Counted from the stretch's first letter, positions 1 to 62,030 are shown. The stretch: DNA of 64,000 bases from Beaufortia kweichowensis (GCA_019155185.1 CM032809.1:7894621-7958620); one strand, 5' to 3'. Notes: a model not told the origin generated them from the sequence alone. Translations and numbers: made by a program.

Positions 1-392
1 ATAAATAAATTGTTCAGGGTGTTTTAGATCTAAATCTCTGTCCTAATATTACATTCATATCTATTTTTCAATATTGTTAGTTACCAAATTAAATAAACTA
101 CTCAACTAGTGAAAGTGTAAAAATGTGCAATATTCAAAGAAACACCCATTCCATCAGTCTGTTAGACTGTCTGTCCACATTCCACCATTAATCCTGCTTT
201 TATAACAGCATTGCTCTTTTTATCATTTTCATATCTACTTTAGAGCATATTTATGGCACAGATTCATGGGAATTAATACTTTGTTCCCTTTTGCTGATTC
301 TCTGTGTTTCATAATAGATGCATGTGTGTCCGTGAATTTATGCTGTCATATTTCTCTCACAATGTGAGTGTTTCATAACCAGCATGTATTTC

Positions 393-535
393 TGGAGCTC
401 AACTGGTAGAACATTGCATTAGCAACGTAAAGGTCATGGGTTCAATGCTTGGGAGCCTATACTGATTAGAAAAATGTATAGATTAAATTCACTGTAAGTC
501 GCTTTGGATGAAAGCATCTGCCAGATGCATAAATC
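393..535 (+). mobile_element. tRNA-derived SINE with L2-like tail
   Basis: GAGCTCAACTGGTAGAACATT resembles an A box and GGTCATGGGTTCAATGC a B box. They are followed by CCTATACTGATTAGAAAAATG and the tail GTAAGTCGCTTTGGATGAAA with CATCTGCCAGATGCATAAAT. This matches the common cyprinid SINE (HAmo type from memory). Not a tRNA gene. Confidence 0.8.
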
Positions 536-3437
536 TAATGCACATGTATGAATTATGGTACAGTTGCATGTTATACTGTGAAACAGAGAAAGGGTTAATG
601 ACCTGCAGAAAGGCAGACAGGGCCAAACCAGGTCTGCACATCCCAAAAATACAATCTCTTATTTCTAAAGCACATACTTCCATCCACACAGGCGGTAGTT
701 TGGGCCGGGACTGAGACTGCCAAAAACCGATGCCATTATCAGTAATCACTGCCTCAGGTAGACGGGAAGGTTCAGACCGCGTTTAACAAACTCAAGTGAT
801 CACATATTGTGTTGAATTAGGGAGGTTAAGTTGAGACATCTGTTGGACTCTTTGAAATCTCCTGGTAATGACCCTGAATTTGTGCTAAAGAAAATGAGCG
901 TGGAGGAATTTTAGTCTGCTGATTCTGGAGTGGATTTGTTAGTTGTGTTAATGGATGCTGAAATTCCAGTCCTTACTTGTGATATCCTCCTTCTTTACAT
1001 CAAAAAATTGCACTTAAATTGCACATTGTTTGTTCAGCATACATTAAATATGGTTTATAAAAAATAAAAATGGTTACTGTTTACAATGCTGTATGACACT
1101 TTGCCAATGTTCTTCCTTAGATACCATATAAAATCATAAACATAGGCCTTTTGTTACAATGTAAGCGTTTTCTGATTGAGATCAAGCAGCCACAGACTAT
1201 TTCACCTTAATTTGCCCGTCATGACAAGAGGTGATAGTGGACATGAGGTCAGTTATGGATTAGTCTACTAATGGCAACAACAGTGACTCAAAGCAAAGCA
1301 AAACCCCAGTCATCAATTACATAACAGGACTGATCACACAATAAACCATTTAGAACGGATTAAATTAAAATGTCTATATTGTACAGATTGTGTAATTTAG
1401 CAAAAATACAGCAATAGCATTACTGAATGGATATTAATATAGAAACATGTTTATTTTAGCCATTAGGAAATAGTTTAGCAGACGTAAAACATCTTTATCA
1501 CATTCACAGACACGTGATGATGGAGCACAACAGGACAGCCATAAAAATATATAACAACAGTCTTTTTTTCTTAATCCTGATCTATGGACATCAGCTGTGA
1601 TGATGCTCTTTTAAGTGTTTTTATGTCTAGTGTTTAAATCTGTCATTGAAGGTAAACAAATGGCAGAAATTTTATTTGAAAATGAAATGTTAAATATATA
1701 TCCGCACCCTGATACTAAAGCTCATGTGTGCAAAGACGTTTTGCTTTTCAAACTGTGGAATTCATAACAGATCATTTTCTTCACTTCTGACTGTTTTTAA
1801 ATACTTTAATTTGACTTCTGCCTAAAGGGGGTAATTTTAAAAATCACTGACATTTTTCCACATGTTTACTTTTCTTTCATACACATTCTGCTACATATTT
1901 CTGGCTTTTGTTACCCTTAGGTCTGTATCATTACACACAGTATGACGGGAGCTCATTTTAAACACTGATTATACAATAATGAGTTAACTTTCAAGTTTTT
2001 TTGTTGCCTTACATTTTTAAGTACAATCAAATTGGCTTTACAAGTCACTTCAACTTTTGTGTCAACATATATCTTTAAATAATTGTAACTTATTTTTTAC
2101 GTTACATAATCTCACCACTAGCCAAAATTAATATAAATATTAAGTGAAAATTTCTTGTGAAGCCCATTTGATTGTACTTAAACATTCGAAACGGGTTATA
2201 TGTGCTTATTTATTATTCTGTGGTACATAATGTAAAGTTCACAACCAGTCTTCAAAGAGCAGATGTTTGCTGTTAGTGGTCACAGTACAGTTCATAAAGG
2301 GTAATGGGTTAAACCCGCCACCTCTGACCTTTACCATCATTTGTTAAAATAGTGTTTTTGTGAAACTTTCAGCTCTTAATTAAAGTATTCAGATACATAT
2401 TTGCACGAGCTGAATACATGCCTGACCTGATATGACATTCGACAATATTTTAGAGTTGATCCTGCATTGTACATTTGCCAGTTTTCCTGGTTTATCTTAG
2501 TTAATAATCCTGAAAGCTCACTAATACATTTTTAGCATTTCTCCCGGCCACTAGATAACCCTTAAGCACACGATTTTACATTCGATCAGTACTGGATGTT
2601 CACCATATTATTAAGGATTTTTCAGTTCACCCGAATCGACACTTGACATCCTCTAAGTTCACGTCTGGAATGATGGCTGGGGAGATTCTGATGTTATTCT
2701 GACAAAAGATTTGCAGTGGCTTACAGCAGTTACAGCATATACTATAACACAACAGATGTATTCACAGCTGTACACTTCAGTTGTTAGTTTCTGTATTTTA
2801 GATCGGTGTACTGTATACTAAACAGGGTGAATTAGTACACATACCACAGTAAACAATCAAACATAACGACATGATGATATCTTTTCAAATCATGTCAACC
2901 ATGACGGCAGGTAAGTACAAAAGCAGTGCTAATGTTCCAGTAAGGAATCTGTGTTTATCAGAACACAAACAGTGACGTTTTGTGACTTTCTGCAACATCA
3001 TCATGGAAAAGCAACATTAAATCTTGATAGGTCAGTCCTTTGGGGGTTAAGACTTGCCTGAGGGCACAACGACTTGCTTACAGGGTCAAACCAGCAACTA
3101 TGTGATTACAAAACCTAAACCTTGACCGACACAACACACCACTCCAATAGAAATGATAAAGAGGAGGGAAATAACATCCAGGAAAGACTTGCAACCCTGC
3201 TTATTTATCATATTTTGCACTGTGCACAATCAACTTTAGGAGTTTACATTTGTGTTCTTGCCTGTGAAAACCAAGTCTCATTCTAATTTTGAGATAAGAA
3301 TTATTTTAATTATTAATTTCATTATGATTTTAATCTTTGACATGCCATTTTCACAGAAAGTTCTTTACACAATATCAAATAATTATATGTATTAAATCTA
3401 AAAAAAAATATGACTAGCTGGGTTTTCATTGGCATGG
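536..3437. other. Downstream flank, nothing recognised
   Basis: AT-rich sequence without clear repeats or exons. Short open frames at 434-749 overlap the SINE or its edge and have no protein signature. Confidence 0.4.
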
Positions 3438-3575
3438 ACACATTTATGCATTTGGCAGATGCTTTTATCTAAAGCCACTTACAATAAATGAAAGGTATAC
3501 ATTGTATCAGTATGTGTGTTTCTTGGGAATCAAACCCATGACCTTTGCAAACGCAATGCTCTACCTATTAAATTA
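3438..3575 (-). mobile_element. tRNA-derived SINE with L2-like tail, second copy
   Basis: The minus strand reads AGGTAGAGCATTGCG, then AAAGGTCATGGGTTTGATTC, ACACATACTGATACAATG and the tail GTAAGTGGCTTTAGATAAAA with CATCTGCCAAATGCATAAAT. Same family as 393-535, opposite orientation. Confidence 0.8.
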
Positions 3576-3647
3576 GAAAAACATCTAATGTTTCTCACCA
3601 CAAATGCTACCTTCATTCAGAGCAAAACACAAAATGTTTTTGAGAGG

Positions 3648-3651
<4 letters not shown>

Positions 3652-3734
<83 letters not shown>
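3652..3734. repeat. (CT)n microsatellite, 83 bp
   Basis: Pure CT repeat on the plus strand about 75 bp from the SINE. It is the only long tract in this orientation in the window. Confidence 0.97.
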
Positions 3735-3735
<1 letters not shown>

Positions 3736-5689
3736 AAGCTACAGCTATCCTCATTTTTGGGCCATAATGAGTGTGCTAAATCAGGATAAATTAGTTTGTT
3801 TCTTTCGCAGAATAAGCTGTGATTTGGTTGTCCAGTACACACACTGCAGGGCGTCTCTCCAGGACGCAAACTAATGACTGTCTTATTGCCATCAATTAAA
3901 CCGTCGCTTTGCCTAAAAGCTCCAGGGGTTCCGTTCTGATTGTAGTTAGCCCAAAAAATCTGCTGAACCGTTTCAGCCCTGGAGGATAAGAAGCACACTG
4001 CCTGAGGCTCTTTGTGTGTGTGTTTAATGTGTGCTTAAAGTATAGTAGACACAACACAATATCTTACAGGGGTTTGTGTGTGTGTTTGTGTGTGGGTGTG
4101 GATCTTTAAATTCAGTCTCAGCTGTTGAGCGCCATACAGATGCAGAAGCAAAAAATAGCGGATTAGAGCTAAATATAGGCTAAAAGATTGAGGACGCAAA
4201 AAAGAAGAAAAAAGACTAAAAAGAACAAGACATTAAAGGGTGGTGAACCAAAGGAATGAAAGGATTAAAAGGCAAAGAAAGAAAAGAGAGAAAGAAGATT
4301 AGAACGGATTGACGGACAGAAACAAAATGAAAGAGAGTGACAAGATGAAATGAGACAAAAAGTAGAAAGGGGGAAGAGAAGTTCTTAAATACTAAACAAA
4401 CAGTATGGACATTGTCTGAACTGTCAGAGATCAAGAGAAAAATGACAAACATTAAAAAGCACAAGAGTTTACACGAGGCAGCTCGGTGCAATGTGTCTTT
4501 GATGGATTATCTGCTGTTAGATATTGTTGTACATTCTTTCATATCAGGATTTGCCATGAGACATGCGTTGTGCAAGGCCAGACATAATGTTTTAACGTCT
4601 CATTCTTTACAAACATAATCTTGGAGGAGGAAACGGAGGCGTTTATGAGAGTAAAGTGCAGCAGAGCTCCTCTCTAATTTCTGCTCAAATGGAAACGTAT
4701 AGAAATTACAGCCTCTATAATTAACATACAGCACAGGACTTACTGCCATTTTGAAAAGATTTCATGCACGTGGATATTTTGGGCTTCGAGTTGCCAGGTC
4801 CAATTTAAAGCTTTTATAAGCAGAACAGACGGGCAATTATGAAATTTGACATTTGCAGAAGAAAACAGCAGTGCGGCTTGTAGAAAAACCACCTCCTTTA
4901 CCTCTATTAGTTACTAGTATATTGTTAGATAAATCAAAATCAGTGAATAAGGATTACACAACCGATTCACAATCTGGTAAAAAGTTTTAGTTAGTGAAAT
5001 GGCTGTCAACTCGTGGGACCATGCGAATCACAGAAGCTGGGCTGGGACCCAAATTAGTGTTCGCTGAAAAGCCCTCGAGGAACCAGGAGCTTCACGCTGC
5101 TTGTGCTCAGATGCACGCTGACACTTTCCCCACCTCCAACCGAGCTGCTTTTCAAAAACAAAGCCTGTAATTGCGGGATGTGTTTCGACCCGTTTGTGTG
5201 CCGGAGGCGACTGAACCTCTAGCTGGCCAGCAGCAGGTTTGGCCTGTGTTTTGAATTTATGTAGCTTGTCGTGCAGCCAAGAAGTTAAGAAGAAAATTAA
5301 TCTGAAGTGAGGTAGTTGTCAGATACATGGTTTGGTTCACTGTCTGTTTAACCTGTTTAGCAGGCTTAAACATATACAGCATGTGCATGAACAGTATATG
5401 AAATAAATAAATATTGTGTGAACTGTGGAGTCCAAAAGTCTGAGAAGGTTTCTGTTTTGCATTATAAATTATCATGATAACAATTTCCTAGTATTTGGTA
5501 TATTCCCTATTCGCTGACAGGACACAGTGTGCTCAGACTGCCATAGAGTCGATACAGTTCATTCGGTTTATGCAAAACCTGATGATCCATGTTATTCCCA
5601 AAGAGTACTTCAGTAAATAATAAACAAATTTGCTTATGTGATTTATGGTCTAAATATAGTCATTCAAATTCCTAAAAACTTTTTTTTAG
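3735..5689. other. Downstream flank with a candidate regulatory block
   Basis: A purine-rich stretch at 4190-4450 is followed by two repeat-free, balanced blocks at about 4620-4860 and 4990-5250 (for example CTCTATAATTAACATACAGC, GGCAATTATGAAATTTG, GTGGGACCATGCGAATCAC). These look like possible conserved non-coding elements. No exon recognised. Confidence 0.35.
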
Positions 5690-6030
5690 AAAATAATGGA
5701 AATCAATAAAGAAATTAAATATTTTTATTATATATGATAAAGAAAGATTATAAATGCAATATCAGATTTTTGGACCCAACCATATAAAATGACAAACTAA
5801 TACTTAGTAAAACACTATCAGTTGCAGATAGATGATCTCATATTCTCAAACGCTCAATAGCCTTTCAAACTTCTAAATCTTAAAATAATGGAAATCAATA
5901 AAAATATATTTTATTATATCTAAAAAAAAGATTATAAATGCAGTCTCAACACTTATTGCAATATGTAAGTAAGTGTATAAACACAATCAGATCCAGATTG
6001 ATGATCTCATACCAACACACTCAATGTTAT
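5690..6030. repeat. Imperfect tandem duplication, about 170-190 bp unit
   Basis: AAATAATGGAAATCAATAAA occurs near 5691 and 5883, GATTATAAATGCA near 5746 and 5930, and GATGATCTCATA near 5831 and 6000, in the same order. Spacing falls from about 191 to 169, so the copies differ by small indels. Confidence 0.7.
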
Positions 6031-7986
<1,956 letters not shown>

Positions 7987-8057
7987 ATCAAATCTGGCAA
8001 GCTTTGTGGTTGCATCTGTATCTGTGGCGAGTCCAGACGGTGTAGATAGACTGAGGA

Positions 8058-8101
<44 letters not shown>

Positions 8102-8120
8102 GCACGCACGCACACACACT
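8058..8120. repeat. (CA)n microsatellite with CGCA interruptions
   Basis: CA repeat to about 8099, then CGCACGCACG and more CA units. It is the longest CA tract in the window. Confidence 0.95.
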
Positions 8121-9462
8121 CGCACGGATACACAGATGGTTTATCTCTGCACTAATGATGCTGAAAATGTAGAATAAACCCCAAACAACTGCCAAGCAAA
8201 TTGTCTCAGTTCCAATTTATGACTTTGTCTTCTCTATCAATCAGATAACAGTTGTGCAATGATATAAGCAAACAAACAGTCAGGATTACATAAATGAACT
8301 TTCAGCATCATACACTTTCTCTCTCTTACAAATAAACATTCTTCAGAGGCACTTTTTGGCGGAGAAATATGTCTTATTATGAGACTTGCACCCCAAGATG
8401 TGTGTTGGCGTTTGTGTCAGAGCTCAGATATGATACTTGTGTTCTCTCTGGCACTGATCTGGGAGGAGTGGCACCTTTAAGCTCATAATGACAGTGTGCA
8501 GGGAGGAGTATTAAAACACCTGATCCTGATCTGCAGATTGGAGCCAAGTGTCAGCCAGAGGGAACATCATACTGACTGAATCTCATCCAGTGTGATCTAG
8601 AAACACTGGGGTTTATCTTCACCTCCAGATGCTGGCAGCTACGTTCAAACAGATTTACACCTCACAACAGCATCAAATAAGTGATTTATATTCCCTCTGA
8701 GAACCTTAAGGGGTCAGATGGATTTGGATATACAGAAAACAAGCTTAGTTTGAATCTATTATAGGCGAGTTACTGTGAGGTAGGCCAAAATCCTCAAGAT
8801 ACAGAAAACTTTCTGAGCCCATTTACACATCAAATATTACAGCAAATATTGACATCTGACATTGGCTATCATTCTCCCTGTAACCTCATTACCAACACAA
8901 ACACAGTTGCTCTTGAAATCAGGCCATGCGTGATCAGCTAAGACTTTAAGCTTTGAATAAGACAGGCATTGTGTCTGTCAACAACAATAAGACGAAGCAA
9001 ATTAAAATCAAGTTGTGCAAAAACAGCTAGCGGGTTGCCTTTGAAAACTACTCATGTAAAGGTAATACATCAACAAAGCACTAAAGCCCTTTTATTCATG
9101 CTGGGTTTTCATCTCATCTCTATGTCCGACTGATAATGATTAACAAAGCTCAAGCAATACAGTTTTTGTCAGCTCACAACAAAGACGTATCCATAAATAG
9201 AAGCTACATCATCATGTTGCCATGGACATACTCGACAATCACACATGTAACATGAACAGACGAAGCAAATGTGGCCAGAAATCTGGTGAATGATATTCAC
9301 AACTGGACCTTATTCTATCCGTTCTGTATGAACCCAGTACTGTCAGCGCCATCTGTCATACAATCAGCATTAGTCCATCCTACCATTTAACGTCATGTGT
9401 AATTACCATTACTGTTGTTAATGGTGCAGGATAATTGAGATTTGGAGAACACAGTCGAACCC
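8121..9462. other. Downstream flank, nothing firm
   Basis: Mostly unique sequence; 8440-8640 is more balanced in composition (AGTGGCACCTTTAAGCTC, GGAGCCAAGTGTCAGCC) and could be regulatory. No exon recognised. Confidence 0.35.
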
Positions 9463-9477
9463 GACACCCTCTGGTGG
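9463..9477 (-). promoter_or_regulatory. CTCF-like motif in 3' flank
   Basis: The minus strand reads CCACCAGAGGGTGTC, close to the CTCF core (CCACCAGGGGGCGC). It lies in a CpG-containing block at about 9440-9590, about 2.7 kb beyond the candidate polyA signal. Confidence 0.4.
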
Positions 9478-9615
9478 TACACCGCCGGCTAATGGACCCC
9501 TCCGTACCCGGGAACACTGCCAGGCCAAAAGTTGAGTCACTCGCGACCGTTGATTACACAACCAGACCTTTAGGCAGCAGTGACGTTTGATGGAACATTG
9601 ATATGCACTGTTGAA

Positions 9616-9690
9616 CCTAAAGGAAAAGTTCACCAGAAAGTAAAAATGATGTCATCCTTAATGTCTTTCCAAATCTTTATGCTTCTGTTT
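9616..9690 (+). mobile_element. Foldback/MITE element fragment
   Basis: CTAAAGGAAAAGTTCACC, AAAAATGATGTCATCC and CTTTCCAAATCTTTATGC are diverged forms of the cyprinid foldback terminus and interior. Confidence 0.5.
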
Positions 9691-10902
9691 TTTAAAATAG
9701 GTTATATAGCAAAAACTACAAATTATAGACCACAGCTGTCAAAAGTCCAATAATGTAAAATACACAACAAAGCAAACACCATAAATGTATTAAACTTACA
9801 TATTATATTCCTGTTAAATTAATATGATACAGTAGATATGTATAAAAATACTGTATTTTTAAAACTTCAATGAAAATATTCAAAAAGTTAAAATGTAATA
9901 AAAATGTATTTGCTTTTTTAGTATGGTCACTTTATTAAATAACTGCATATTAAACCAAACGTCTGTATAAGCTATAAACGGTGAGCTTTTGTTACACAAT
10001 TAGCTTTAAGGCATCAGAAAATGAGTTTAAAGCAGATCATCAGTGCAAATCATATTTCAGTAAATTCTGACAGTGACTCACATTCACCCGTAGACCATGA
10101 GAACGGCCGGTGTGATGGACAGATTAGCTGATCCGTGCAAAGACACAGCCAATATATTTCTCGAGAAATGCTTAGAGGCTAAATTACCTGCAGAGTTGTC
10201 AAGTTGCACCAGAACATCGACTGGTACGTCTAATGAGACATTTAATCTGATCACCCTTGTATCTGGTGTGTCTCATTTGTCTGTGCTTGTACACAGAGTG
10301 TCCTTGGGTTTAAAAACAGAAGAAAATCGAGCAGATGTGCACAAACACGCTGCGCTCCAGGCTGTTTTGCCTGGAGATGAAGGGACAAAATTAAGAGAAG
10401 AAACTGCATCTTCCCAGGACTGTCAGAGTACAGTGTTTTACGTTGCATATGTATGTTCTCGGGTGATTTATGTGCTGTAAGAAAAGCATATGCAGGTGTA
10501 CCGCATGAGTTTCTCATCACACCACAAACCTTTTACCTGAGGAGACAGACGTGTGTTTGGTCCTCTTGAGTCAGAATGAGTCTGTCTGGTGTGAAACAGA
10601 GCAAAGATAACAGACAGGGACACAGATGGACAGATAAAGGCAGACACAGACTCGGCTGTTCACAAACTCTAATTAAAGTTTATGCTAATCAGTGCTGTGG
10701 AACATGACACTTTAAAGTGACATGATACATTATTGCATAACTACCAATAAAAAGTTACTGATTATGTTACATTGTTACTTACTACAGAAAACTATTTCAT
10801 AAAGCAGTGGTGAACATTTAGTTTGAAAAAGGGACAAATATGGCTGGCGGTCACTAACTTTTCCATCTTACCGCACATCTTACCTCGTTTAGGTCTTTTA
10901 CT
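9691..10902. other. Downstream flank, nothing recognised
   Basis: AT-rich to 10080, then more balanced. The 127-residue open frame at 10097-10480 has no recognised domain, no homologous family and no visible splice context. Confidence 0.4.
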
Positions 10903-11204
10903 TAACCTGTTAACTGTCACCATTCCACAGGTGGTTATTTTACTATTTACCTTAATATTTCTTAGATAAATTCTAATCTAATCATGCCAAACTATATATT
11001 AAAAGGTCCCAAGAAAGAAGACTCATGAATAAATATTTGGAACAATAAACAAAATTAATGTAAAAATGTTATTATTAATGTTTTTAAATACCCAAAATAA
11101 ATAAAGGTTAAAAAATATATTAATGATTAATATAATTAATATGAATAATGGACTTTTTATTTTAAAAGTTATAGTTCGGATGTGCAGTGACAGTTAACAG
11201 GTCT
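10903..11204. mobile_element. piggyBac-like MITE, copy 1
   Basis: The left end is TTAA followed by CCTGTTAACTGTCAC; the right end is its exact inverse GTGACAGTTAACAGG, followed by TCTT, where TTAA would be expected. The terminal repeat is 15 bp, the element about 300 bp and AT-rich, with no ORF. The TTAA target and short CC-starting inverted repeats suggest the piggyBac superfamily. A second copy lies at 40684-40970. Confidence 0.65.
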
Positions 11205-12205
11205 TCATGTCTCTATAATACATTAAAGTACACCAGTTGTGAGCGGTGAACCAAGCATCTGTTTTACTTTTCACAGTTTGCTAAAGCATGCTGACAAATG
11301 ACATGTACTTTCAACTAATATGTTTTAAGTGGACTTTCAATGGCTTTTCATTTGATTTATTCTATTTCATATGATACAATGTGATTTTTTCAGTAATAGA
11401 TCAGGCGCCAGCAGCACATTTTTACGCCTGGGTGAGTTTTTCTTGGGTAGGAAATCATCCACATGCCAATAAACCAAAGAGAACGCACGACAATAATGAT
11501 GATTCATTATAGCAACAGAGTATAAGTGCTAAAGCTTCTCGCAAATAAAAATACAAATTCTCCATTTTTTATATAAAATCAGTATTACACCTTAAGGTAA
11601 TTTATATAGTGCTATGCTAATATTAGTCAACCAAATTAATTTCTTAAATGGTTTAGGTATGTAGAGCATTTACAGCTTATGGACTGCACACCCCTCATCC
11701 CATTGAAAAGAGTTTAGGTTTCGGACGGCACAAAAAAAGTTTGTTAAATGTATAAATTAGATTATTATGATTCACCATTTTTAGATGCTTTGACTTATTT
11801 TCAATTAATTTCAAAAAGTGGTGGTGAAACAACTATGGCAAAACGTGGTCCCATCTGTAAATTACACCCAAGTCATTTTATTCTGTAAAATATTCTTTTG
11901 TATTCGTCTGATCAGATTCAACATGCTAACAGCATGCGGCTCTTCTGCAAACTGTGATTGACAATCCGTACCGTGAGGAAAAGGAGTGTCTAGAAACAGC
12001 ATTCAAGCGAAACAAAAAGCAAAAACAATAAGAGTGATTGTTCTCCAGTAAGCCTGAATGAGTCTCTGTACATTTGAAGTTGTTGTTGTTTCAAACTTCT
12101 TCACACGAAACATCCTGACAACCTTACAATCACGCCATACCATGATTCAAACATTCTGTTGAACAAGGCAAAGTACAGACAATGCGACTGTTAAAATAAG
12201 AATGG
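11205..12205. other. Flank just beyond the candidate efna3 polyA site
   Basis: AT-rich unique sequence with another minus-strand AATAAA at 11877-11882, which could be an alternative 3' end of the transcript. Nothing else recognised. Confidence 0.35.
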
Positions 12206-12211
12206 TTTATT
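12206..12211 (-). terminator. efna3: Candidate polyadenylation signal AATAAA for efna3
   Basis: TTTATT on the plus strand reads AATAAA on the transcript strand. It is the first canonical hexamer noticed downstream of the stop in sequence that looks like UTR. No transcript evidence is available. Confidence 0.35.
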
Positions 12212-13230
12212 AAGTTTCATTCTGGTAATTGTCATTCATGGTTCGTATACATGTTTAATCATTCTAAGGTAAACACTATTGATACTGTTGTCTCCAACAA
12301 TGATAAATGCTTTCATTATCGCCACATTCTCACCAGCCAAAGCTCTCACGCAAGCTTGAATATTCAAAACCTACAAATGTGTACCTAAATGAATATGAAA
12401 ATGCACACACGCACATTCATTCTATCTGTTTAAAGTGCACACTCATAAAACATACACACAGACATGTTTACAAAGACATTTACTCTTGACATTGTGGGAT
12501 TGCGGCCGTACGAGTAGCCACGCCCATTTGTATAAACCCCCTTCCTATGACCCCCTCCTAACCCCGCCCACCAACATAAACTACAACGACCTCACACCAT
12601 CCTATAATATTGACTCTCCTTATGTCTATTTGAACTGAGAGCAGTATATGAAATGCAGATGTTTGTTCCTCCATAGGAATTAACTACGAACTGCTGGCAC
12701 ATGATCCGGGAAAAAAACGAACAAAACAAACCAAACAGAATAATTTGGCATTAGCAAAGATAAGGGAAGATCCCTCTAAAATGCAGACAAAAGTTTCCGA
12801 TCAAATGATCAATAAATAACTCAATAAATTAAGTATATAAAGTTCTTGTTTAAATATGTATATTGTGCAGTAGAAATGAATTCTGCATTGCAATTCCTTG
12901 ATATAAAACTGCAGTCTATAGATAGAACGGCACCTATCCATGATAACACATACATATAACAAATGATAAAACAAGACCATCTAGCTATCGTTCTGCCTTG
13001 ATTTCTGTTCATCACGAGGATTCTAACATACTGTATAATCCTAAATGAGATTCAGCTATGATGACCAAAGCTCTTTAGTCATATAATGTACATCGTACAA
13101 AAGTGATGGGCTGAGCGATAATGCGCTTTTAGTTTCTAAATTTAGGAACAAAACTAGGAAACTAGATGGAAATGGTTTCCATCACAGCTCACGGGCACGA
13201 CACGAGCCCAGCAACTGTCAGAAATAGCAG

Positions 13231-13238
13231 CTGTGCGT
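13231..13238 (-). promoter_or_regulatory. efna3: miR-210-3p seed match in efna3 3' UTR
   Basis: The transcript strand reads ACGCACAG, complementary to nucleotides 1-8 (CUGUGCGU) of miR-210-3p. EFNA3 is an established miR-210 target in human endothelial cells under hypoxia, so a site in a fish orthologue is plausible. The 7-mer also occurs by chance in TG-rich sequence elsewhere in the window, but here it sits in non-repetitive UTR. Pairing beyond the seed looks weak. Confidence 0.45.
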
Positions 13239-13810
13239 CTCTGTGATCGATTATATGAACTTCAACTTTCTGACTGCCGAATGAGATTTAGTGATCTGTA
13301 ACATGTGTCATGTCTGTCTGCAGCATTATCACTGACACATACTGGATTTAAAAGGTATGAGAGACGGTCTCAAAGGTCTCCACATCTCCCTCGGTCCATC
13401 AGCTATGATCCAGGACCCAATCACTGTGGAATCCATTCTATCATATATCAATCTCCAAATGTCCACCAGAGGATCCTCTGGCATCTGGAGGAACGGTGAC
13501 CTCAGTGTGTTTCCCCCCACGAGTATCATTCAGGACAGAAAGTGGATGTTCTATCAAAAGGCAAATTCAGAAATCAATGCCTGGAGAAGCATGTCATTCT
13601 CAGTCCTAAGGTTTCAGTTTGGTGCGTATCAAAATTGTGGAGACAAAGGCCACTGTTTAGGTGCGGTAAGTCTACGATTAGCTCCCAGATTAGGGCTCAA
13701 CTAGTGGTTATATTGTTCTGATTGAATAATCTCCCGCACATGTTGAACAAAAGGCGATCTTTTCGGAAGGGCTCGGTCCTGTTGCCGCAGAAATGTCAAA
13801 GAGACGGTTG

Positions 13811-61421
<47,611 letters not shown>

Positions 61422-62030
61422 TATTATTATATCCCTCCGTTCACTCGCACCCGTCGCCCGCTTTGTATCTTCACCTTCTTCGACTCTTAGTCCACCAGTC
61501 CCGCGCACAACTAACGTTTTTACAACATTCCCGCGACTCGCAAGCGGACAGTCGGTCGTAAAGCGCGTATATCTGAATGCCGTGCCGCAGTGTGGCTAGT
61601 TTGTTAGTCACAGAGCTTTGCGCTTTCCCCAATACAACTCCAAGCCAGATAAACGCTCATCCAAGGCATCCTGTTCGGCTCTGTCGGAATTCACAAGTTA
61701 CAAAATCATTCCTCCTTGACCCAAAAACATATAAAGGCAAAGAATAGCGATGCAATTAAATGTCGAGGTATAAAAGAATCCGTCAGCCGTAGCAGGTGTC
61801 TGTTTGCTTAGGTGACTCTAAAACTAAACGACTTATTAAATGTAAAGATTTGCACAACTTATTAAACTCATTTGGTTTTCTTTAAAATGTATTATTTACT
61901 CTGACTGTAGTCTGACACAAAAGAAAACAGTAATAGAAAAGTAAGCGCTTGCTCCTCAGCCTGCCTCTGCGCTGCGTGATTGACAGGACGCTGTGTTAAC
62001 GGCCACGCCCCCGCGTTTCACCTCAGCTGT
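61422..62030 (-). promoter_or_regulatory. efna3: efna3 promoter and 5' UTR, CpG-rich
   Basis: Region immediately upstream of the start codon with a marked local rise in CpG (CACTCGCACCCGTCGCCCGC, GACTCGCAAGCGGACAGTCG, GGCCACGCCCCCGCG). The last contains an Sp/KLF-type GC box at about 62003-62014. No TATA box is obvious. The transcription start cannot be placed. CpG richness contrasts with the CpG-poor flanks. Confidence 0.6.

Larger units (their letters stand above)
12206..13810 (-). other. efna3: Probable efna3 3' UTR
   Basis: Sequence between the stop codon and the first convincing AATAAA on the minus strand. It is mixed in composition, lacks recognisable transposons, and contains open frames on both strands at 13305-13704 that show no family similarity and are not called as genes. 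It carries a miR-210 seed match at 13231-13238. The length of about 1.6 kb is an inference from the signal position, and other AATAAA hexamers lie further downstream, for example near 11877-11882. Confidence 0.5.

Noticed and set aside
393..460. tRNA-like A and B boxes
   Set aside because: Part of a SINE with an L2-type tail; it does not form a complete tRNA gene.
10097..10480. 127-residue plus-strand open frame
   Set aside because: No recognised domain, no splice context and ordinary non-coding composition around it.
13305..13704. Open frames on both strands inside the efna3 3' UTR region
   Set aside because: No similarity to known proteins; better explained as low-stop UTR sequence.
61422..61508. 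29-codon upstream extension of efna3 exon 1
   Set aside because: The frame is open but starts only at a GTG; the signal-peptide ATG at 61421 is the only ATG and has a strong context.
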